Positions 37,331 to 49,071 of a stretch of 64,000 nucleotides of DNA are shown here, piece after piece. The translations under genes were made by a program, and so were the position numbers. The stretch is from Lunularia cruciata (taxonomy: Eukaryota > Streptophyta > Marchantiopsida > Lunulariales > Lunulariaceae), in the NCBI GenBank assembly GCA_948567375.1, contig OX419759.1, forward strand, positions 36,732,593 through 36,796,592, given 5' to 3'. How positions within the stretch are numbered: position 1 is the stretch's first letter; the number at the start of each line of letters is the position of its first letter. The notes beneath the pieces are model-generated. The model did not search any database, was not told the DNA's origin, and saw only the letters and a program-made list of their open reading frames with translations.

Positions 37331-39474
37331 CTCCAAAAAGTAACCCGTAACCAGAAAATGTTACAAGTAACCAGAAAATGGGAAGAAAATAGAGGTGCCA
37401 AGAGAGTACAACTATAAAAAAATTCTATAGGTGACATCTCTTCTATAGATATTAAGTCTACTCTTTGTACAAGATATGTATAGATATATGTCTATGTGCC
37501 AAATTGCTTGTCACACATTCAAATATCCTTGGTCCAATGATATCACCAAAGACTCACACAATCTTCATATTAAAAGCTCTCAAACTTGATACAAAGGTAA
37601 TAGAAAGTAGAACCATAAAAAGTAGATAAGTTTACTAAAGGGATCATCTACTTGGAAGAAATCTCTAAAGTGCTCATATACCATCCTTGACAAGCCTCAT
37701 GAGTAGATGCATAGAGTAGTGCACATATCCTATTCAAAAAGAAATATATCAAGATATAAATGCTGCTCATGCTTATAATCTAAGACCTTTAATAGTACTC
37801 CCTTGCCAAAGGATTTAGTAAGCACAAGGAAGAAATAGTCTTGTCAATGGGACTAGCCATAGAAAAAAGTATTTAGGGCTTATGTTACTCTACTATACTC
37901 TCAAGCTTGACCCAATATCCTACACTATTATAATCAAGTGGAGTATGTAGTATCCTATGGTTGAACCTATCTCTTGTAACATGCTGCCCAAATAGACTAC
38001 ATTTGTAGGGTAGTTCAATTTCATACTCAAAATCTAACAAATCTAGTAGCCATATCTCTTTGCACCTCATGCATGTAATACCAATAGCTATTGGTATTAC
38101 AGCATATTACCTATTGGTATTACTAGCATATTACCTAAAGGTGAAAATTGGCTTGGTAACATCTAGAAGAATCTTATATATGATGGACTAAGTAGATCAA
38201 ATAGAGGTATCACCAAAATAGTACTTTTACTAATAGAGTAGGAGCCAAAAATAACTTAAAAACTTTAGATCCCATTTTGGAGGCCTAAATGTATGAATTA
38301 GACCTTGGAAATGTGCAATTCCTTCCTTAGGGACAAAAAGGTTGGTCTTTCCTCCTCCTTATTTTTCTTGTCTAGAGCTTTCCAAAAATTACCTCACCCA
38401 TGCAATTTTGAGACTCCTACAAGAAGATTCTTTAAAGATTCCCTTTTGTCAAAGCTTGTTTGACTAATCAGATAAGACCAAAACCAACATGTCACCCATG
38501 CATGCAACTAATCTAACGGTAGAGCTCATTGACATGTCACCAATCAATGTATCTGATCCAAGGGCGAAGCTTCCTTTGAGAAATGCTCTTTACTATATAA
38601 TAAAGACAAGGTGCTCCTTAGGAACATCGGAGGTTTGAGTGTGACGCTTTTAGTTTCTTCTTTTGGTTTTCTCTTGTCTTCAAAACATTACAATACCCCC
38701 TTCTAATATAAAAAAGATACCTTTGTGGGAGTAAGAGGAATATGAACCAAACTAACTCATCTAAAGGATCATTTGCCTGTTGATCAATTGGTAACAAAAA
38801 TTATATCTAGCCTTGTCATGGAGTGTAAGGAGAAGCCTATTTAATAGGCATAAACATGGAAAGCTAATCTAGAATAACATCAAATAACAACACACAAGAG
38901 ATGGTAACTACTCACACAACTTGAGTGGTATATTTGGAACTATCAACCAAGAAATAAACAAATTGTGTGTAATCTAGAGTATCAATGATGTCAATGTAAC
39001 ATGTCAACAATGTAGATGTGGCCACTCATCTCATAAGAATATTCCAAGTGGTACAATCATAGTTCTTGTGCATCTTTCTCATAGGGATCTTTATCCCTTG
39101 CAAGCTACAAAGTCAATAACACATTGAGCATGGTGTACTCCAAGCCACTCTAGGTGGCCCCACATGGGAAGGGAAGCCATAACTAACACAACTTGTAATG
39201 ATAGTAACACTAAATGCTACTCTCCATATCTCCACATACTTGCAAAACAACATCCAAACTTAACTTTGGAAATCTAAAAACAAAAAATCTAATAACTTTC
39301 ACTTCATGTATTCATAATTTTCAAACTAAAATGGAACTAGAATATGAAAACTAGATGTTACAACCCAATGGTGATGTATTAATAGTTTAAATAGTTAGAA
39401 CAAGTTTTTCACACAAGGATACAAGTTGGGATCCACTAGGAATGAAGAAAAAATGTCATGATGTCACAAGTTGT
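37331..39474. repeat. Unassigned AT-rich repeat DNA
   Basis: Occupies the place where the distal integrase region of element 2 would be. I recognise no protein family. A CAACCCAATG block at 39361 followed by a GGGATCCACTAGGAATG-like site resembles 29813-29900, hinting at a shared LTR-element untranslated region. A 26-bp perfect palindrome lies at 38075-38100. Confidence 0.4.
38075..38136. repeat. Perfect 26-bp palindrome plus 24-bp tandem repeat
   Basis: GTAATACCAATAG is followed directly by its exact reverse complement (38075-38100, no loop). From 38090 the sequence ATTGGTATTAC, AGCATATTACCT is repeated once more at 38113-38136. It has the look of a slipped, self-complementary short repeat. 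Confidence 0.8.
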
Positions 39475-39682
39475 CTATTCTTGCCTATATAACCTTAGCT
39501 TTTGGTTACTAGCCTTGTTGCGTTGGCAACTCTCACACGATTGGAAAAATCTCGTACCATGTTGGGCTACTACATTGGCATTGGAGGGTACCCAAGGTCT
39601 TGTCCACACCCATGTGACCAACAATTGGTAAATCATGGGCTTCTTTAAGGCGCACAAGTTGGAGATCACCTTTGGCTGGAAC

Positions 39683-40373
39683 TGTGAGCCGGCCTGTTTC
39701 TCACTCAGGATGAACCTCTGATGGCTATTATGGTAGCGCACCATGGACTAAGAAGGCAAGGAATCCAAACTCCATCATACTCCTCCAAGGCTAACACTCC
39801 AAGACTCAAGACATTGCTCACTAGAGAACTCAATGAGATAGAGATAGTTGCAAATGAAAGGATGATGAGTACCTCATCACTCCTTGTTTATATACTTGTG
39901 AAATAGTTACGTACCAAAGTTACTAATTACCGTAGTAACTCAAGTTACTAGACTAAAAGTCAAGTAAAGTCAAAAAGTAGAAAGGAATATCCATTCACAT
40001 GGGCATATTCCCCTAAGCATGTGGTCTTATCTTGACCCAACCACTAAGTCAAGGATTCCTTCACATGGGCTATACTTGGACTAAAGAAGAATCCAAAACA
40101 AAAAGGCTTGCGGGCCCAAGAGTTCTCAACTCTTTCCTCAAAGCCAAACACCTAGGAATAATACCAAGTCAACACACTAAAATCCAAAATAGTGGTGCTC
40201 ATCTTTTCTACTTCCTCTAAAGTAAAGTCCCCTCTATCTTAGCTATGAATAAATTTAGCTAACCATGACTAATATAGAACCATCCTTTATCTCTATATAA
40301 ATAACATCTCTTAATACTTGTAATACCAAGCTAAATAACACAATACCACCCACATGCACAAATGGGTGTTACA
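39683..40373 (-). mobile_element. Solo LTR (691 bp) of a second Ty3/gypsy family
   Basis: TG...CA-bounded (TGTAACACCC...GGCTCACA on the minus strand), flanked on both sides by GAAC (39679-39682 and 40374-40377). Copy 1 of the chromovirus shows the uninterrupted site at ~3270. Same family as 61988-62342 and 62343-63033, where an internal region is attached. A solo LTR is the usual product of recombination between the two LTRs of a full insertion. Confidence 0.9.
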
Positions 40374-42249
40374 GAACATATATCCGGTCCTCATGTAATA
40401 GAAGGCCTTCCTTGAAGGAGAAGGTGTTTTACTACTTGTCACATGCTATAAGATGACCATGTACCATTTGGAAGAGGGGATCTTTTTGTAAAGTTGATCA
40501 AAAATCATTTTGGACCTTGGAGTCAATTGACACCGTTGTAATTGCCACCGTGATGAGAGGAAGAGACTTCAAATGAGGTTGTTGTGATAGAGCATCAAGG
40601 ATGACATGGAAACAACTTGGTTTGTATTCAAGTTTGATGTCAAAAAATTGGAGTTGCTCCTCGCATTGATGATGTTTACTCTTCATGTGTTCCAAGTGTA
40701 CCGTCTACAACAATGGTTTGTGATCAATTTGCATGATCACTTGTTTCCCCAAGAGGTAATGCCTCCATACTTTGGTGGCATATACCATTGCAAGTTGTTC
40801 CCAATCTCAAGCAAAGTAATTTCTTTCAGCTATATTTAGTCGATGAGACACAAAGGCAATGGGATGTAGTCCATCTAAGAATTCTTGTTGCAACACGACT
40901 CCAATTGCAAAGTTAGAAGCATAAAAATCAACCACACAAGGTAGCTGAGGATCATATGGTTGAAGAATGGGTTTTAAAGACACCATATATTTCAACTTCT
41001 GGAATGCTTCTTCATGCTTGGTTGTCCACTAAAAGCTTGAGTTCTTCCCCAAGAGATCAGTTAATGGTGCAACTACATGAGCATAATAGTGGATGAATTG
41101 TCGGTAAAAACTGGCCAATCCATTGAATGCTTGTACTTCTATAGCATCCTTTGGAGTAGGCCAATTAGTTATGGCCTTGATTTTCTCCTCTTCCATCTTG
41201 ATCCCCACCGATGAGATCTTGTGAACCAAGAAGGTAACCTCTTTTTGCCAAAAGGCACACTTTGCTTTCTTGCAATAAAATTAAAATGACTTTTTGCAAT
41301 AAACAAAAAATCATTGTCATAGTCGTCTTAGGACTTCTTGCATGTGATTCACGTGTTTTACCTCTATCTTGCTATAGATTAAGATATCATCCAAGAACAC
41401 CACCATGTATCAATCCAATAGTCCATCCAACACTCGATGCATATGATCCATGAAGACTATTGGAGCATTAATGAGCCCGAAAGGTAGAACTCTCCACTCA
41501 AAATACACGTACCTTGTGCAGAAGATAGTCTTTTGCACATCCTCCCTATCAATGGAGATTTGCCACTAGCTGCTACAAAGATCCACTTGGAGAAGTATCA
41601 TGCTCCACTCAATTGATCAAGCAAGTTATCGATCCGAGGCAAGAGATATGCATTCTTCACTATTTGCTTATTGAGCCCATGGTAATCAATATAGAAATAA
41701 AGTCCTCCATCCTTCTTTGGAACAAATAGTACCGGTGCTCCCCAAGGAGAGGTACTATATTGTATGAAATCCTTCTCCAACAACACCGTAACTATTGTTC
41801 ACAACTCCTCCAAATCCTTTGGTGATTCGATAGATTGGTCTACTCACTAGAGTACTCTTTGACAATAACTCTCTCTTGAAGAGCATACCATGATCTAAGG
41901 GTCATCCCTTTGTTGGATCATCCAAAAACACATATGAAAAGTCCTGAACTATTTGATCAACCATTGCTTGATGAGGCTCTTGGCCCTCCTTAGATTGTTC
42001 TTGTGCAATTGGCTTGATCCACACCGTGAAAATAGACTTATCTTCCTCCAAAGCTTGGTATATGGCTGCTTGACAAACAAAATTTCCATCTAGGGACTCA
42101 TCTCTGTTCAAGGCTTGCTCCATGGCTGCCTTCTTGAAAAAATTCCCATCTTGGGACTCATCTCTCTTAAAGGCTTGCTCTATAGTTACCTTCTCAAAAA
42201 ACTTCCCATCTTGGGTCTGACTATTTTTAAGTGTCTTACTCAAAGGTGC

Positions 42250-42375
42250 GGTAGGGCAGATTTCTCATATAGACTCTATTGGGGCTTAGCCCCATGTTAC
42301 CTTTTTTGTCTCTCCCTTGTACGGCTTGATGGGGTCTTCCCATCCTTCATTTTTCCTACGCGGTCACCTTTTTAT
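42250..42375 (+). mobile_element. Small structured module, copy 1, with 11-bp target duplication
   Basis: A 126-bp insert in element 2, flanked by CTCAAAGGTGC at 42239-42249 and 42376-42386. The sister element shows the empty site at ~1415-1430. Two hairpins are visible: GGGGC-TTA-GCCCC (42281-42293) and GATGGG-GTCTT-CCCATC (42328-42344). Read on +, a box A-like GGGCTTAGCC and a box B-like GGCTTGATGGG lie ~40 bp apart, as in tRNA-derived SINEs, though neither box is a good match. It ends in TTTTTAT before the duplication. No coding capacity. Best guess: a very short SINE or similar retroposed small RNA; family unknown to me. Confidence 0.7.
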
Positions 42376-43977
42376 CTCAAAGGTGCCAAACAACCTAATA
42401 GGAAATTCTTACCTTGGTGTTATACTTGAATTTGTCATCAGTTCCAATCAAATTGAACCTTATGATTTTCAAGCCAAGGTAGTCCTAGAATGACATCATA
42501 GTGTAGAGGTGTCACTACAAACCTCATACACTCCAAATATTCCTGTCTAATCTTGAAGGTAATAAGATGCAAGGTACAAAATGCATAACCCTTTCTACCA
42601 TCCGCTATCATCAATTGACTTCCAATTATGGGCTTGAGAGGAATACACAATTCCTTTGCTACTTGCATAGACATGTAATTTTGAACTTCTAGAATCAACC
42701 AAAATCCTACAAACCCGATTGAATATTGTACCTTGCAAGTGAAGCAAATTTACATAGGTCAAGCCTTCAATCCTATTAGAAATAATCAAGCTCATCATAG
42801 GTGGCTCAAAATCTCCTACTAGGATTTCTTGTTTCCTTGATCATTCTACTCCACAAACTCCATCTGGGCAACTTGTCAAGATCACCCATTCTTGAGTGGA
42901 CATTTAGTAATACGATGTCCTGGTTGGTGACAATAAAAATAACAACCATTTTGTTGTAAATTTTCTCTATTTGTGCCAAGTGTCAAGTGGTCTCCATTGA
43001 ATAGCATCAATCTCCATTGGTGCCAACTCTTCTACTCATGTGTAGTGTATTGATAGGTTATATGGAGATTGAGGTTAAGACCAAGTTGTTGCAACCAAGG
43101 AATCAAAACATTTGGGAAACCGCATGTCTTCCTCCAAGTGTTATGGCTCTTGTATGGTTACCTCTAATTTGGTTCTTGACTTCAAGCCCCTCACAAATTA
43201 ATCCAGAGCTTCACCTTCTAGTATATCTGGAATTTGCATGATGGTGTTCTAGAATTGCACGATGTAACTTCTTACAAAGCCAATTTGTTTCAACTCTGCC
43301 AATCTATCTCCTACAACTTGTATGATATTTATAGCTTGGAATTGACTAATTATTGCCCATGTCAAGATTAGTGCAAAAATTTATCATTAAGATTGCTCCA
43401 CTTGGAATTTCCACCATAGATTTGCTACTCCATCTAGTTAGCTAGAAGCCAAGAGAATCTATTTCCACTTGTCTTGAAGATTGGTAGCTTCAAAATAATA
43501 TTCATAGTCAAACAAAAAATTCTCCACTACACTCAAGAGATTCTTGCTCTTAAATACCTTGGGTTTAGAGAATTGGATTTGATCTTCTCTTTCTTGATTT
43601 GGTACTCTCTCTACATGCTCTTGTCGTCGATGATCTCATTCATCCAACAATTGAGTATGGTGCTCAATTTGTTGCTACAAGGTAATGATAACCTTGGGCA
43701 TTGCTGCCATGGTTGCTACTCTATCATGCCACCCCTAATCTATCTAATTTATTAACACATAGAAATAGAAAGTCACCATTCTCCATAAGTTACCAAAAGT
43801 ACCAAAAGTTCCTTGGATATGGTGATCATATGCAAAAAATCTTGTCCAAAGTATGAGGTGATAAATTGTGTGAAAAAATGCTTAGGTAGTACTTGGATGC
43901 AAAAATCCTAATGGTTTGGTGGAAGTGGATTTGGTGGTCCATAAATTCTATCCATCCCATTCCTACTCTAATAGCAA

Positions 43978-44402
43978 TGTAAAAATTGAGATCAAGGAGA
44001 GAAATAAGAGAATGGAAGCTAACATTGGGACATTTAAATAAGAGAAAACTCCAAATGCCTAGCATGAGCTTTGGCTCTTGTATTTATATAGATCATACAA
44101 GGATCTTGAGAAGATTCTCAAAAAGCTTCCTTGAGCCACTTTCTTGGAGTGCAAACCAAGTTAATTGGGAAGCTTCACAAGAAGCTTCCTTCTAGAAGCC
44201 GTTTACTTGGCATGTAAGCTAAGTTAGTTGGAAGCTTCTAGAAGCTTCTTTCTAGAAGCTATCTACTTGGGATGCAAGCTAAGCTAGTTGGGAAGCTTCC
44301 CAAGAAGCGTCTTAGATACTTTTGGAATATTTTAGGCTAATTTGTCTTTTTTGCTACTTTGTTAGCCCTACTAACTTTATTGTTAAACTCCATATTGTTA
44401 CA
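43978..44402 (-). repeat. 5' LTR (425 bp) of chromovirus copy 2
   Basis: TGTAACA...TTTTACA on the minus strand. It carries a clear TATA box, TATATAAATA (44091-44100), so transcription would start near 44065. Upstream of it are at least two perfect heat-shock-type arrays such as GGAAGCTTCTAGAAGCTTC (near 44230-44250). The best preserved LTR of this family in the window. Confidence 0.92.
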
Positions 44403-45460
44403 AATGACCTCTCATATTGAGTTCATGTTCCAAGCGATCAGATTGAGATGATTTAGAGAAAAGCCTACTTTATGGCTTGCTTGGATCCTAGACCCTCCAA
44501 TATTCCTTAAAGCGGGTCCTTAAATTTAGATAGTTGCTACATCCTCAACTATCTAAATTTCATATTATTTCCCTACAAGTAAATGACTTTTAGATGAGAT
44601 TTGTATTTTAACCCAAAATTTAAAGACAACATATGGATTTGGAGACAAAAGCTAGCAATGCTTGTTTAGAGTAGACCTTGAGGATCCACTGAGTTGAGCT
44701 CTTATCAATTGACTCTTGATATTTGGGAATTAGGAGCTCAATTTCATCCTCATTTTCAAGCTCTCATGTCTCTCTAGCCTTGTGCAATCAGATCAGATTT
44801 ACACAAGAGGTGGTGACTATGACATGATTGTTGATACAATATAGTTAACGGTCAGAGGTATATGGAGTCCACGGTGATGGTTGCGCTCTTTGTAATTGAC
44901 TTGCTTGGTTTTTTGTGGTGAGGTTACTAGATCAGTTGTGTGCTCTATACTAAATCTCCATGGAAAGAATCAATTGAGCACCAAGAGAACCCTCTTGGAA
45001 CTTTTAGTGACTTGCATTTGGAATTAGTGGGAAAAAAGAAAAAATAGAAGATGGTAGGTAGGAAACTATGGTGGGTCATCATTGTAGGGTTTGATCATGG
45101 GCTTCAGGTTGACTCTCTTCCAGATTTGGATAAGCTAGGTTAGGGATTTTGTTGTAAAGAAAGTAATTGCATGAAGAGTTTTTGTACCAAAAATTATTCT
45201 ATCAAAGGGGTTCTTGTACCAAAGGTTATTATATCAAAGATTTCCTATACTAGAGGGTTTTTGTACCATATGTGATGGAGTTTACAAAATGGTTGATCTA
45301 CTTTGGTAGCAGATAGGCTCCCTTTACATTTGTTGTTTGTATTTCTACATTTTTTTGGGTTTTTATGTATGCTTGTTCTTGGATGTTCCTCATTTAGCAT
45401 CATATTTTTAATCCCTTTTCTAGATATATACTCTCCTAGTTATGTTTGTTACTCTCCTAG
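44403..45460. other. AT-rich spacer
   Basis: No coding trace found. It holds a perfect 15-bp inverted repeat (44522-44560) and, at 45180-45270, three loose repeats of TTTTTGTACCAAAGGTTATT type. It may include the 5' untranslated region of the LINE-like element that follows. Confidence 0.45.
44522..44560. repeat. Perfect 15-bp inverted repeat, 9-nt loop
   Basis: AAATTTAGATAGTTG (44522-44536) and its exact reverse complement (44546-44560). Could be the remnant of a short foldback element; no flanking duplication was identified. Confidence 0.75.
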
Positions 45461-45463
45461 TTG

Positions 45464-45518
45464 AGAGTCTATTGAAGTATCTCCAAGTAGATCTCTTGGA
45501 GATACTTTAGTAGACTCT
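45464..45518 (+). other. Hairpin just before the LINE-like ORF start
   Basis: Arms 45464-45487 and 45495-45518 pair over 24 bases with two mismatches and a 7-nt loop (TAGATCT). The first ATG of the LINE-like region follows at 45523. In the RNA this would be a stable stem immediately 5' of the start codon. Confidence 0.75.
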
Positions 45519-48500
45519 CTTACAATGCCTCCATTTTGTTCTTTAACACGTGCAACTAGAAGGACTACAAGCAAGGTTGCTCATCTAGCACCCAAGCGCA
45601 GGCTCTCCTAGATGGAGCCATATCCATTCCTTTTCCATGTCCTCTACCATCCCTTGTCAAGGAACCTATATTGGATGACTCTCTTATGGAGGATCCCCAC
45701 AAACTATCTCGTAATCTCCTCCCATGATCTTTCCTCCTAGTCCCAACTCCACCACCACCACCACCACCACATGATCTGATACTCCTAATCCATTCAGACC
45801 CCCCACCACCACCATTGAATATCCCTTGTCTAGTACCCTTAGCATCCTCTTACATCTTGCCTCACTACCGCCACTTGCAATCTTGCCTTAATTGCCCATG
45901 GGTCCGGGTAGGTTTGGCACAACACCAAGGGCAAGCTAGATGCTTACAAATGCAAGCAAAGGCCACCTCCCCACCTACTCCCCTAGACTCACTTCATACT
46001 CCAATTCTCTCTCTATAGGCACCACAAGACTCTTACTCGTGTCTCCACTCTTTAGATCCTTTTCAGGTTTACCTTACCCATGAATGTAAACTAGGATCCC
46101 TATGCCCCTCTACCATCTAGTGGGCTCCATGCTTTCCATAATCCTACATACCATCTTTGTAGATGACCAAGATATAAATATATCTACTTGGAAGTTACTA
46201 GCTCTCTTCTCTCAATGGACTTTGCTTCTTCTTGCTCATGAAGGTGCATCCAGACACCAAGAGATTGCCTCTTGGATTCATTAGTTTTTTTGAGGAGATT
46301 GGCTTGCATTAAAAGAAGAGTATACCATCCAAGCCCAAGCGGCTGCTAGATGGATCATCAAGGCCCCACATGCTCATGCTCCACCTCCAAAGGCATAGTT
46401 TTCTATATTATTCCTTGATGTTAGGCCAGGTAAGGGCATATTGATAAGTAGTCTAGGCACTATCACCCTCTAGACCAACAACATTCTTGGTAGATACTTT
46501 ATCAACCTTATAAGATCATCCATAAGCTGCATATGAACTTCTCATATGAACTTGCAGAAAACTCTCATTTTCATTTGTGTGGAAGACACTCCATAAAATC
46601 TTATGAATTGCAACGGAAAGTCCACCCTTATAAAAAGAATGAGATATCCAATGAATATTTATGGGATTCTTATGGATACCCTCTAGCAACTTCCCAAGTT
46701 TGAGTTGATCACAAATCATCACCCTTTTGAACCATTCTTATTGCTAAATGTTCCATATTTGTTAGGAACTTCCTTTTGCCTCACAGGGAAACAACATCTC
46801 CCATGATTTTGGATAAATCTAAGAGGCCTAAAGAGGCTCTATGACTACTACCCAGAAGCTATAGCTTGCAAGGTCCTTCTTTGCCCAATGCCTTACTCCA
46901 CTCTCCATGTTTCTCAGTAAGTGGTCCTTCAGGATTAGTTTTTGAGCATTTATGGGATTATCTCTCCTTAGATATGCTATGCTTAGGCTTCCCCTTTCTC
47001 TTTAATTTCTACTAGCATATTGCCTTGGGTTTGGTGCCCCAAGTGCTGCTCATTTTTATGGTGCATCTTGTCTCTTTGCTCTATCCAAGGAGACTTCAGG
47101 AGTTCATCCCATAGCCATAGGGGAGGTTTTCTCCCCTATGGCTCATGCACTATTTTTCTAAAGTATTGCCACTAATGTTTATCTTCTCTATCTCCTCATC
47201 AGTACTTTGTAGCCACACAAGGTAATTGTGAGATGGTTATTGTAGGCATTAGAGCTTCTTTGGACCTCAACTTGGATTGGGTGATAGTACAATTGGATGT
47301 CTCAAATGCCTTCAATACCATTTCTCTTCTAGATTTTTTTGAGCTCTTTGTTTGATAGGAGATCAGACTCCTGCCTTGATTCCTTTTGTACTTACCTTCT
47401 ATGGTACAGAGACACAATTGTTGTATAGCAACCATACTACCATAAGAGAATTCAATCAATTGGCATTGATAGAAGGCACATGCCAAGGAGACCCATTGGG
47501 AGGGCATTTATTTACCATAGCTCACTAAAAAACTTTGCATGTGGTTGCAACCACCTTTCCCACATGTCCTTTTCCATCTCTATCATATGGTACACACATC
47601 TTCAAACCCTTGGATCCTTCAAAAAATCCTCACCCTCTCTAACTTCCCACTAGGATTCAAATTCCCAATAGGAGGTTTGAGACTATTGGGCTCCACTCTT
47701 GGGGTTGAGGCTTTTTGCAGATTCTTTATCTTGGATACTTTGATTCAGGCTACTACCCACGCTCATCTCTTCCACTTGTTGAGGAACACATAGGTGGCCT
47801 GCTCCCTCCTTTGAAATGTTATGTCCCAAGAGCATCCTCTTCGGTGCATACATATCCTCCTACACAAGTACTCATATCACATCTATGGTCCTTTCATAGT
47901 ATCTTGCAGTATACCTTGTCAACACTCTTAGGACCTTGTATGCTCTCACAATTATCAGATGATTGGCAGCAATTGTAGGTAGCTCTTCCTTTAGCCATGG
48001 GAGGATGTGGTATTACATCACATGAGGCTATTGAACCATCAGCTTACCTAGGAGCATGGGCACTAGTGGCTCTCCTTTTGGCAGATAGGTTCTTACACGA
48101 GTCACCTAACTATATTACCACCTATTGCAATAGTTGACTCAAGCACCTATGATTTCTAGATATCTCTCCGATTGGTATGAGATTTATTGCTGGCATGTAC
48201 AACACTACTTCCCTTTGTAGATTTGTTTCCCTAGACTTTAGGAAGTTTTAGGTCAAGCTCAATGAGTGTATGCACAATCACTGCTAGTGAGGATGCTAGA
48301 AAGGGTCATTTCTAGCACCCTCATTGATGCACTTTACTTGATAGAGCTAGAATCCTCTCTTGTAGTAGGAGTGCATCGGAGCTTGACCTTTGATGAGGAC
48401 TTTTGATTCACATTGAAGAAGTTATTCATGGCACTTTGGCTTTGGCTAGGCCTACCACATCCATCACTCTTGAGCTTGCCAGACCACTGCCATGTGCTGT

Positions 48501-49005
48501 TCTACATTGGATGTTGAGGGCGTACATATGTTACAATGTTCCATAGGAGGAGAGCCTACTAGGGTCCATGATGCCACTAGAGATACGGTGGCTAGATCCT
48601 AAGATCTACATGCTTATGAGTTTAGATCAAGCATTGGGTGGTCATACCGGGCCCACCTCACCGAATGTGCCATAGATATTGTCACTTTCAGAGATGGCAG
48701 GCTCACATTGTATGATATGGTGGTGGCAAACTCATTCCAACCAAAATCCTTAGCACAAGCTAACATACAGGCAGGAGCTGTAGCAATCATCACCACTAGG
48801 GAGGAGGAGGACCATTATGTCACATGGCTTGCCCCCTACACCTTCATCCCCTAGCAGTGGAGCTTTTTGGCCACCTTCATCATAAGTTTGATTGTCTCCT
48901 TTGAGAGGCGACATGGGCCTCACTACAGAGGAGAGGTGCCTTGACTTTCTCATTCCACCATGCTTAGGTGGGGATCTATGTCACCCTACAGAGATCACAT
49001 GCTCT

Positions 49006-49071
49006 GAGTCTTCATCGACGAGTATCAATAGTGCTCGTGAGTCTTCATCGACGAGTATCAATAGTGCTCGT
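49006..49071 (+). repeat. Exact 33-bp tandem duplication
   Basis: Two identical 33-bp units beginning GAGTCTTCATCGACGAG at 49006 and 49039. Identity in otherwise degraded DNA suggests a recent slip. Confidence 0.95.

Larger units (their letters stand above)
39475..44402 (-). mobile_element. Ty3/gypsy chromovirus, copy 2 (old, broken)
   Basis: Minus-strand relative of the element at 1-5029. 5' LTR 43978-44402; a primer-binding-site-like TGCTATTAGAGT directly after the LTR matches 9 of 12 bases of the usual initiator-Met tRNA site; gag ~43730-42860; protease ~42800-42440; RT ~41790-41000; RNase H ~40995-40500; start of integrase 40377-39475. Recognition follows from point-by-point similarity to copy 1 and motifs such as HPIAFVSHRLN. 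Two later insertions are visible: a 691-bp solo LTR of another family (39683-40373) and a 126-bp module (42250-42375). The distal integrase is not present here. Many breaks; fossil. Confidence 0.9.

Noticed and set aside
42281-42345. Hammerhead or other known ribozyme, or a tRNA gene, in the small module
   Set aside because: No CTGATGA...GAAA core, no cloverleaf; the box A/B resemblance is weak and used only as a hint of a SINE.
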